Part shown: in pieces, positions 7,582 through 14,943 of the stretch
Numbering within the stretch: position 1 is the first letter of the stretch
Layout: every line of letters starts with the position of its first letter
NCBI GenBank assembly: GCA_017555695.1
Contig: JAFZFX010000045.1
Span: forward strand, 1 to 64,000
DNA: 64,000 nucleotides
Origin: Alistipes sp.
GTDB lineage: Bacteria > Bacteroidota > Bacteroidia > Bacteroidales > Rikenellaceae
Reading direction: 5' to 3'
Made by a program: the position numbers and the translations under genes
Notes under the pieces: generated by a model
Told to the model about the DNA's origin: nothing
Seen by the model: the letters and a program-made list of their open reading frames with translations, nothing else
Databases searched by the model: none

Positions 7582-10260
7582 TTAGTCCAACATTGCGTCG
7601 CAGTTCAAAATATTCTGTGTCTTATCGTAGATGAGCATATAGGCACCCACCTGCCAAGCGTAGCATATATCCGAAGCGTCGAATATGATGTTGGGGTTGT
7701 CGCTGATGTCGAGTACATAAATCAGCGTAGAGATCGTGTCGTCAATCTTACGCAGGTCGTTCGAGCCGAGGTAGAGGCCACGCATACCACGATGGTTGCC
7801 AATGCCCGTAGGCCACTCCTTGAGGCATCGTGCGCCATTGGCATCGCGCTGGCTACGCACCGCCAGCACCGTAAGGCCTGAGCTATCCAGCGGCTGGTAG
7901 GGGAACGAGCTGAACGAATTGAACGAGAGCTCGACACCATAGAGATAAGGCAAGTTGGCCGCGTGCATATCGCGGGGCAGCGTGGTGAGTTTGTTGTATG
8001 ACAAATCGAGCGACTGCAAATCTACAGAGTTTCGATAGGTGAACGAACCCTCGGGGATGGTCTCGAGGCCACACGCACGCAGGATGATATATGCCACCGA
8101 CGAGTTGGTCTTGGCCAGAGCCTCGGGGTAGCGCTTCATATTGGGGTTGAGCGTAAGGGTGAAGGTCTCGACATTGATACCCTTGTATGTACCATTCTCC
8201 TCGCCCTCACAGCCTGTAATATCGTTGGCCGAGAAGTCCACCGACTTCATTCTGTAGTTGCTGTTTGCCGAGAAGATGTTGGGAATCTTCTTCAGGAGGT
8301 TGTACGACACCGAGAAGTTCTCGACATCGTCGCAGCCACAGAAGTAACCCTCATCATCGACGGGCAACGACTCAATCTTGTTATGGTCGAGGTAGAGCTG
8401 CACGAGCGACACCTTGCGACCCAGAGGGTGTAGTTTAGATATCTTATTGAACGCCAAGTCCAAAAGACCCAGCTTCTCCATATTACGGAACGATGCGGGC
8501 AACTCCTCGAGGTTGTTCTGGCGGGCGTAGAGAATCTGAATCTTGCCAGCCGATGGGCCCGTAGCCAGAGCGTCGAGACCAGCATAAATCTCCTCGGCCG
8601 ACCACTGGTAGTTGTTCGAGAGGTTGAGCGAGATAAGCTCCTCCATATTACCAATGGCAACGGGGAATCGCTCGAGGCGGGGGCAGTTGTAAATCTCCAA
8701 ATCGGTGAGCGAACTGAGCTCTGCCACCTCGTCGGGGATAGACTCAATCTCGCTGTTGGCGATGTAGAGATACTCCAACTTCTTCAGGTTGGCAATCTCG
8801 CGCGGGAGTGAGCGCAGACCGTTGCACAGCGTACCGTGGTTGGTATCGAAGAGGTGACGCTGACGCTGCTCGCCCGTAGCCATATCGAAAATCTCCTTCT
8901 CACCCATCGTCTCATAGAGCTTCGTAGCGGGTATCGAGATGCCACGCTCGGCCAATGCACGCGCCACAGGCTCCGACACCTGTACGGGCGTATGTATCAT
9001 ACCGAGGTATTGGCGATGGTTATCCATTCTGTTGCGGTTACGCTCGGCAAGACTCTTATCGAGCGAGAGCGAGGGGTCGTAATTGACCGTAGCCGAGTCG
9101 TTGTGCGTACCGAGGTACAACTCGATAAGCTCGGTGAGCTGACCCAACGCCGCAGGCATATCGCCACGGAAGCCAAAGCCGCTGATGTCGATGCGGGCTA
9201 CACGGCCATTCGAGTGGAGATAGACACCCGGCTGGTCGCCCCACAAATCCATATCTTTATTAAAATCCCAATTCACACCACGGCTATGCTCGCCACCATC
9301 GTAGTACCAATTCTCGCCGTCGAGCGCCTTCCATATCTCATACAGAGCGTAGTAGTCGCGCACATACTCGGCGCTGAGGTCTAACTTAAGGAACATATCC
9401 ACCTCGCTGGTCTGGTTGTCGGCCACCTCAAACTGACACGCCGAGAGGTTGTTGCGGCTCTCGAGCAGTGACTTGCTCTCGTCAAGAGTTTCATAAGCTG
9501 TCACAACATAACGACCTGCGGGCAACGAGATGAGCGAATCACACGCCAGCGACGAAGTCTGATAACCCTCCTTGTCGCTCACATCGTCATCCTCATCGAA
9601 ATGCACCGAGAACTTAACGGGCAGACCCTCAATCTTCACAGGGTTGGCCATTGCGCCCGAAGCGAGTCGCTGCACCACATTTACATTCACATAGGCCACC
9701 TCGTCGAAGGTGTACTCACGCACGGCGGCACGGCTTGCCTCAGCCTGCTGGATATCCTTCTTGAATGTAAATCTGACGCTTCCTCGCGGCTCAACATTGA
9801 CAGTCACATCGTGTGATGTAAGACCACCCTCCTCTACGGTAAATTCGCTCTGCGTATCGGGTGTACCGTTGTAGATTAGTTCGTCGAGAGAGTTGTAGAG
9901 CGAGAATGAGATGAGGTTATAGTGGCCCACCAGCAACTTTATCTTGTCACTACGCATACCAAACTCGGCCATAGAGGCATCTATGGTCGAAAGCGTAAGC
10001 GTCTGCGAAATGGTGATGCCATCATAGACCAGCGTCACCTTTATCTTGTGGGCATCGGCCAGGTAGTCGAGTTCATCCTTCACTGCACGCGTCTGGGCGG
10101 CGGGGCTATCACTCTCTCCATACGAAACCTTCTTATACAACTTGAACTGCGCATATCCGTAGTTATGCTCACGGTTATCGACTCTCTCGTCAGAACAGCC
10201 AACCATAAAGGCTGCACACAGAGCCAGCACTACGAACACTATTTCTCGGTAAAATCTCAT
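7582..10260 (-). CDS. large leucine-rich-repeat surface lipoprotein (DUF4458-like N-terminus)
   Basis: About 892 residues. The signal peptide ends AAFMVGC, followed by SDERVDNREH. I start at MRFYREIV (10260) rather than four codons upstream, because this gives a compact signal peptide. Residues about 35-300 are beta-rich repeats resembling the DUF4458 region of gut lipoproteins. Residues about 330-890 carry many leucine-rich repeats of about 23 residues (LKKLEYLYIANSEIESIPDE, LGLLDLAFNKISKLHP). It is likely a surface binding protein for a protein or glycoprotein. It begins a tightly spaced four- to five-gene run that includes the S8 protease. A stem-loop cluster separates it from the lipoprotein gene upstream. 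Confidence 0.82.
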   Translation of the reverse strand: MRFYREIVFVVLALCAAFMVGCSDERVDNREHNYGYAQFKLYKKVSYGESDSPAAQTRAVKDELDYLADAHKIKVTLVYDGITISQTLTLSTIDASMAEFGMRSDKIKLLVGHYNLISFSLYNSLDELIYNGTPDTQSEFTVEEGGLTSHDVTVNVEPRGSVRFTFKKDIQQAEASRAAVREYTFDEVAYVNVNVVQRLASGAMANPVKIEGLPVKFSVHFDEDDDVSDKEGYQTSSLACDSLISLPAGRYVVTAYETLDESKSLLESRNNLSACQFEVADNQTSEVDMFLKLDLSAEYVRDYYALYEIWKALDGENWYYDGGEHSRGVNWDFNKDMDLWGDQPGVYLHSNGRVARIDISGFGFRGDMPAALGQLTELIELYLGTHNDSATVNYDPSLSLDKSLAERNRNRMDNHRQYLGMIHTPVQVSEPVARALAERGISIPATKLYETMGEKEIFDMATGEQRQRHLFDTNHGTLCNGLRSLPREIANLKKLEYLYIANSEIESIPDEVAELSSLTDLEIYNCPRLERFPVAIGNMEELISLNLSNNYQWSAEEIYAGLDALATGPSAGKIQILYARQNNLEELPASFRNMEKLGLLDLAFNKISKLHPLGRKVSLVQLYLDHNKIESLPVDDEGYFCGCDDVENFSVSYNLLKKIPNIFSANSNYRMKSVDFSANDITGCEGEENGTYKGINVETFTLTLNPNMKRYPEALAKTNSSVAYIILRACGLETIPEGSFTYRNSVDLQSLDLSYNKLTTLPRDMHAANLPYLYGVELSFNSFSSFPYQPLDSSGLTVLAVRSQRDANGARCLKEWPTGIGNHRGMRGLYLGSNDLRKIDDTISTLIYVLDISDNPNIIFDASDICYAWQVGAYMLIYDKTQNILNCDAMLD

Positions 10261-10283
10261 CTTAAAAACCACTCTAAAACATC

Positions 10284-10328
10284 CTGTCTTTTAGACAGTG
10301 TAATCCCGCCCCCACATTCGGGTCGGGC
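10284..10328. repeat. two stem-loops in the leader of the LRR gene
   Basis: CTGTC-TTTTA-GACAG (10284-10298) and a GC-rich hairpin of CCCGCCCCCAC with GGGTCGGGC (about 10305-10328) lie between the terminator at 10352 and the LRR gene. They could stabilise the 5' end of a processed transcript. No promoter box was found. Confidence 0.45.
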
Positions 10329-10345
10329 ATAATCTTTTGGGTTAG

Positions 10346-10387
10346 AAAAAACTGCCACCCCACCCCCGTCTGAAGGCGGGGCGACAG
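10346..10387 (-). terminator. probable terminator after the 650-residue lipoprotein gene
   Basis: On the minus strand CTG-CCCC-GCC pairs imperfectly with GGGG-GTGGGG-GGCAG and is followed by six T. Read-through could still connect the susCD genes with the LRR-protease genes, since no new promoter is evident. Confidence 0.5.
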
Positions 10388-10411
10388 ATATTGTTTGCTT
10401 AAAATCAGGTG

Positions 10412-12364
10412 TTACTCCTTCGACATCAATGTGCAGAGGATAACCACCTTGTTAATCATATTGCCATCCTTAAATACCACAGCACCAGGCTCTGCGCTGT
10501 CGGCACCAGCCTTATCCATTATGATAGCGCCCATCTCCTCGTTGTAGGTGAGCCACTCTGCTACGGTTACAGGTGTTAGGCCACTCAAACCAGTGAGTGC
10601 AGCGTACTGGCAAGTGCTCTCGTCCAGAGGATGCTGGTATGTCAAGTGATAGAACTTGGCGGGCATAGCCGATGCGCTATACTCAGCGAAGTATGTCTCG
10701 TAGAGCTCGTCGCCAGACTTAAGCTCCTTCAACGATGCCTGCACGGCCTCGGCCAACTCGGGCTCAACGAAGGCTACGCCCTCGTCGCTTGAAGCTGTAG
10801 CAGCCTCGTTGTAGTGGAAGTAGATACCAGAGTATGAACCGTCGGTGTACTCAACCAAGATAACAGCCTCATAATCGCCAGTCGATACATTGAGCGAACC
10901 CTCGGCAGTTGCAGCCTTGATGTTGGTCTCAATCTTGAAGCGTGAAGATTTTTCGTCTGAGAAGAAGTTGTCGCACTCAATCCACGAGCCATCGGTCAGC
11001 TCGACGAAGCTACCCTCAACTGTGTAAGAGTAAACCTTGAACTGTGCAATCGGGCGTGATGTCACGAATGAGTTATCAGAGCCCCACTTTGCATCAGGGC
11101 CAAAGTACATAATGTCGTACTTGCTGCCGATGTAGAGGTTCTGCAGATCGCCCTCGGTAAACCAATAGTCGATGGCAGGGCTGGCCTCGGCAAACGAAGC
11201 GCAAGTGTCGTCGATCTCACCGTTTACAGCGATTGTAGCGGGTGTAGTGTACTGCACGGCTATGGTAGCCAGGTTAGCGGCATACTCCTCGGCAACAACG
11301 CCGTCAGCAACCAACTTCTCATTGGCTGCAGCATCGTTCTTGGCAAAGAGGAAGATGTAAGCCTTGCGAGATGAAGCAGAGGTATTCTCCTCAACATTCG
11401 CTGCGCTAACCATACGGTCCTGGATAGCGGCACCCTCGGCATCCCACTCCGAGAGAACAACATCAATCCACGACACCTCGGCGCCATTCTCGTCGCATAC
11501 CTTCACTACTACCTCCTGGCCAGCAGTCACAACGCCGCTAACGGCGCTCGCAGCCTTACCATCGCTGGTGTAGGCAGCCTGCTCGGCAAAACCTGTGAGC
11601 TGAAGGTAGTCGTTTACGCCCTGAATCTTGATGTCAAAGCTGGCAACCACATCATCTGTGTCAGCTACCATAACATCCACCTTTGCCACCTCTGTCGAAG
11701 CGGGAATCTTGGTGTTGTCGGCCTTGAAGACGAACTCTGTCTCGCCAGCCTCACCTGATTCAACGGCCTGCAACCACTCGGGTCCCACCAATGTGTAGGC
11801 GTAGTTGGCTACGACCTTTGCGGGGGTGTAGAATGTAGCCTCCATCTCGTCACCGAGCTCGGGTGTGCCATAGAGCATCAGCAGGCTCTCGCCAGTGGCC
11901 AGAGCGTTCTCTGCATACTCAGCCGAGAATGCGCCATACTCGTTCAATACGGGAGCATAAACCGCAAACTCGCGCTTTGTTGTGGGATAAGTGAGCTGTG
12001 CGATAACGGCCGACTCGCCATTCATCGTCAGCGTAACCTCGGCTACGGGAGCCTTATCGAAGATGGTAGCCGAAGCTACATTCACCTTGATGGTCTGCTT
12101 ACCCACACCACCCGAGAGGGTGTTGGTTGTGGTTGTACCGTTCAACAGCTGGAAGTAGCTGTATGTGTTCTGTGAGATTGTTGCTGTCCACGCGTAGTTG
12201 GCCTCGAATGAGAGCTCAACCACCTCGCCTGCAACAACGCTCTTTGTAACCTTCTTAGGGAATGACGGCGCCACGGCCGCTGTGTCGTCCTTCGAGCAAG
12301 ATGTTGCAATCAGGGCCACTCCCAACAGGATACTACTCAGAATAATGGAAAAACACTTTTTCAT
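10412..12364 (-). CDS. large surface lipoprotein with BACON-like domain
   Basis: A 650-residue lipoprotein: signal peptide, lipobox ATSC (Cys23), then SKDD, a good surface-export signal. Residues about 35-130 form a BACON-like sandwich (YAWTATISQNTYSYFQLLNG). The rest is beta-rich, in about five further domains without catalytic motifs. It resembles the unnamed multi-domain lipoproteins that follow susD in other Bacteroidales loci, where such proteins bind the imported ligand. Its codon use is more like highly expressed genes than that of the LRR genes. It is 114 bases after the preceding gene with no promoter between, so it is likely in the susCD operon. Confidence 0.75.
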   Translation of the reverse strand: MKKCFSIILSSILLGVALIATSCSKDDTAAVAPSFPKKVTKSVVAGEVVELSFEANYAWTATISQNTYSYFQLLNGTTTTNTLSGGVGKQTIKVNVASATIFDKAPVAEVTLTMNGESAVIAQLTYPTTKREFAVYAPVLNEYGAFSAEYAENALATGESLLMLYGTPELGDEMEATFYTPAKVVANYAYTLVGPEWLQAVESGEAGETEFVFKADNTKIPASTEVAKVDVMVADTDDVVASFDIKIQGVNDYLQLTGFAEQAAYTSDGKAASAVSGVVTAGQEVVVKVCDENGAEVSWIDVVLSEWDAEGAAIQDRMVSAANVEENTSASSRKAYIFLFAKNDAAANEKLVADGVVAEEYAANLATIAVQYTTPATIAVNGEIDDTCASFAEASPAIDYWFTEGDLQNLYIGSKYDIMYFGPDAKWGSDNSFVTSRPIAQFKVYSYTVEGSFVELTDGSWIECDNFFSDEKSSRFKIETNIKAATAEGSLNVSTGDYEAVILVEYTDGSYSGIYFHYNEAATASSDEGVAFVEPELAEAVQASLKELKSGDELYETYFAEYSASAMPAKFYHLTYQHPLDESTCQYAALTGLSGLTPVTVAEWLTYNEEMGAIIMDKAGADSAEPGAVVFKDGNMINKVVILCTLMSKE

Positions 12365-12478
12365 AATCTTGTTGTTTTAGTGCTAATAATTTTAGGTTTT
12401 ATTAATTTTTCGTTGATTCTTTGCTTTCGTTTGTTTTATACCTTTGCGTTTTTTTGTTCACGCCTTGCGGGAAATCGG

Positions 12479-13387
12479 CTACATACCCTCGGCACGCAGA
12501 CGCTCGGCCTCCTCGTCGCTAATCCACTCCAAGATATTGTAGTAGTGACCCACGGTGCCGATGGTCTGACCCAGATTCTCGACATAGACCTGATTCCACA
12601 ACTCCACAAAACGCTGGCACGAATTGAAGTACGAGGGGTAGTAGAAGCTGTGAGTTGTCAGGATGTGGTTATCACCCAGAATCTGACCAAATACCGACGC
12701 CTCGTCGCTTATCACCTGGTCTTTATCCATCGTCACAAGCGGATTGGCCGCATCCTCGGGATGGAATGTAATGGTGACATCGTAGCCATCGTAGAAGCAG
12801 CTGCGCAGAATTACGGTGTTCTTCTCGGTCGGGTGCGCCTCGGTGAAAATCAGTCGCTGGTACGACTCATTGTCGCCAGGATAGTCACGCAACAGGAGCG
12901 ATGTTAGGATGCACCAGCCAGTGAAGTTCTCGCGCTCGAAGGGACAACTCTTATACATCACCACCTCGGTGCGGTCGCTATTCTCGTAGAGATTCCATTT
13001 CAGCTGCTCGGGCATAACCAGACGCAACACAAAGCCGAGCGAGTCAGTAGGCTCGATGTTGTCGTACAGACCCTGCACCTTAACCTCGGTGGCCAGCTCA
13101 CCCGCGGGGATAGTGATGCTGTTGCTCGCCAGACGGTAGTGCTTACCCTCGATGGCATTGCTGCCCTCGTCCACAATCTCGATACCGAATGTGCGGTCGT
13201 AATCACACGCCACGGTCGAAGCCACGGGGATAGTAAAGTAGTCCTGGTCGGCTGTGACCATATTGATTGACTGCTCGTCGGCAAACATCACATACTCGGC
13301 ATCGGAGTAGGTGATATACTCCTCGTCGCACGCCACGCTCATCAGCAGCGCAGCCGACATAGCCAAAAGTGTATATATCTTCTTCAT
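12479..13387 (-). CDS. DUF4984-like susD-associated lipoprotein
   Basis: About 302 residues, starting MKKIYTLLAM. An in-frame ATG two codons upstream and a GTG overlapping the susD stop are alternatives. The signal peptide ends MSVAC and is followed by DEEYITY, a strong surface-export signal. The N-terminal half reads like a Calx-beta or DUF4843 sandwich (YFTIPVASTVACDYDRTFGI). The C-terminal half, with WNQVYVENLG, matches the pattern of DUF4984 lipoproteins. It immediately follows susD and is probably an accessory ligand-binding protein of the SusCD complex. No catalytic residues are visible. Confidence 0.75.
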   Translation of the reverse strand: MKKIYTLLAMSAALLMSVACDEEYITYSDAEYVMFADEQSINMVTADQDYFTIPVASTVACDYDRTFGIEIVDEGSNAIEGKHYRLASNSITIPAGELATEVKVQGLYDNIEPTDSLGFVLRLVMPEQLKWNLYENSDRTEVVMYKSCPFERENFTGWCILTSLLLRDYPGDNESYQRLIFTEAHPTEKNTVILRSCFYDGYDVTITFHPEDAANPLVTMDKDQVISDEASVFGQILGDNHILTTHSFYYPSYFNSCQRFVELWNQVYVENLGQTIGTVGHYYNILEWISDEEAERLRAEGM

Positions 13388-13398
13388 ATTCATCTTCA

Positions 13399-14937
13399 CT
13401 ACTTGTTACTCTTGTTGGGTTGCACCTCCGAGCCAGGAGCCTCAATCTCGTGCTGAGGGATGGGCCACACGAACAGAGGGTTGTCGGCCTTGATGTGGAG
13501 CGAACTACCCTCCTCAAGCGAATTGCTCTGGGGTGTGCGCTTGAAGCCCTCGCCGTTATTGTAGAGATTGCCCCAACGCTTCAGGTCGTTCAGGCGGAAG
13601 CCCTCCATATAGAGCTCACGCACGCGCTCGTCAGAGATTGTCTGGATAAAGTTATCCTTCGACACCGAGATAGAGCCTCCCGAAGAGAAGCGGCTCGCAC
13701 GCAGTGTCGAGAGGTCATTCGACGCCAAAGCGTAGTTGGGCGACGAGTGACGGCAGTAGGCCTCAGCACGAATCAGATACTGCTCGGCCAGACGGAATGG
13801 CTTGGGCATAGAGGTGTGGTAAATCAGCGCATTAGAGATAAAGTCCTGATTACCGTAATACTTCACCAGCAGAGGCCAAGTCAGGTTGTGGTCATATCCC
13901 GTAGCAAATGTTGCGAAGTAGGCGTTGTAACGCATATCGCTCGCTGCATAGAGGTCGAGCACCCACTGCGCAGGCACATAGTCGGGATAGTAGTACATAT
14001 AGTCATTGTTGAAGTTCAGGAAGTGCTGACCCAACGCGCCACCATAGGATGTGGTGGTGAAACCGATACGCCAGAGAATCTCGGTTGCCAGGTCGTACTG
14101 CCACATATAGTCGAAGTAGGTCATCGACGAAGTGTAGTAAGAGTTGGCCGACGAGAGCGCATAGGCCGAAGTGTTGTTGATTACTCGTGTCGAGTAGTCG
14201 ATGGCAGCATCCCAATCCTGCATATTCAGCGCCACACGAGCGTGGAGCGCATAGGCTACGCCCTGCGTAATAAATGCCGAGCTATACATATCGTTATCCT
14301 CATCGAGCAACTCCTCGGCCGCCTTCAAATCCTCAACCACAAAGGCGTAAGAGTCGTAGAGCGAAGCACGGCGGGCGGGCTCCTTCTCAGAGTACTTCTT
14401 GCGCAGTACCACACCCAACTGCTCGCGAGCCGTTGCGGGGTCGTAAGCCTCGCAGTAGTTCTTCAACAGCTCCGAGTAGGCCAAAGCGCGGATGGTATAG
14501 ACCTCACCCGTATATTGCTCCAGCGCATCGATGCGCTCGTCATCCACCTGCACAGCCATAACATCGTCGATGCGCTCGAGGTAGAAGTTGCAGTTCATAA
14601 TTACGCTATAGAGCGACGCATATACCGACTCGATCTCGGCACTTGTGGGGCGAATATCCCACTGCCAGAAGTTGCCGTAAGTGTTGGTGTTGCCATCGAC
14701 GGCATATACAAGGTCAGCCTGAATATCGGGCAACAGCGTCAGGTAACCGCTGAAGAGCGAACTACTCTTCAATATGGCGTAGATACCCGTAACAGTCTGC
14801 TCGGCATCCTCAAACGACTTCATCGCATCCTTCTCGGGGATGGCCGACGAGGGCTCCTTGTCAAGACAGGCTACCAGCGTAAGTGATGTGGCCACCACAG
14901 CCAACATCAGCTTTATGTTGTAAAAAATCTTTCTCAT
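13399..14937 (-). CDS. SusD/RagB family outer membrane lipoprotein
   Basis: A 512-residue lipoprotein (lipobox TLVAC, Cys24, then LDKEPSS). SusD proteins are the lids that sit on SusC channels and bind the nutrient. The N-terminal helices (SFEDAEQTVTGIYAILKSSS, ASLYSVIMNCNFYLERID) are tetratricopeptide-like. The C-terminal hallmark RVRELYMEGFRLNDLKRWG is complete. The final stretch, VWPIPQHEIEA, is also typical. It starts 6 bases after the susC stop. No glycoside hydrolase is encoded nearby, so the substrate may be peptide rather than glycan, as for RagAB of Porphyromonas. Confidence 0.95.
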   Translation of the reverse strand: MRKIFYNIKLMLAVVATSLTLVACLDKEPSSAIPEKDAMKSFEDAEQTVTGIYAILKSSSLFSGYLTLLPDIQADLVYAVDGNTNTYGNFWQWDIRPTSAEIESVYASLYSVIMNCNFYLERIDDVMAVQVDDERIDALEQYTGEVYTIRALAYSELLKNYCEAYDPATAREQLGVVLRKKYSEKEPARRASLYDSYAFVVEDLKAAEELLDEDNDMYSSAFITQGVAYALHARVALNMQDWDAAIDYSTRVINNTSAYALSSANSYYTSSMTYFDYMWQYDLATEILWRIGFTTTSYGGALGQHFLNFNNDYMYYYPDYVPAQWVLDLYAASDMRYNAYFATFATGYDHNLTWPLLVKYYGNQDFISNALIYHTSMPKPFRLAEQYLIRAEAYCRHSSPNYALASNDLSTLRASRFSSGGSISVSKDNFIQTISDERVRELYMEGFRLNDLKRWGNLYNNGEGFKRTPQSNSLEEGSSLHIKADNPLFVWPIPQHEIEAPGSEVQPNKSNK

Positions 14938-14943
14938 AGCGCA

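Noticed and set aside
13369-14886. Open frame of 505 codons on the plus strand opposite susD
   Set aside because: It lies fully antisense to a clear susD. Long antisense frames are common here because of codon bias.
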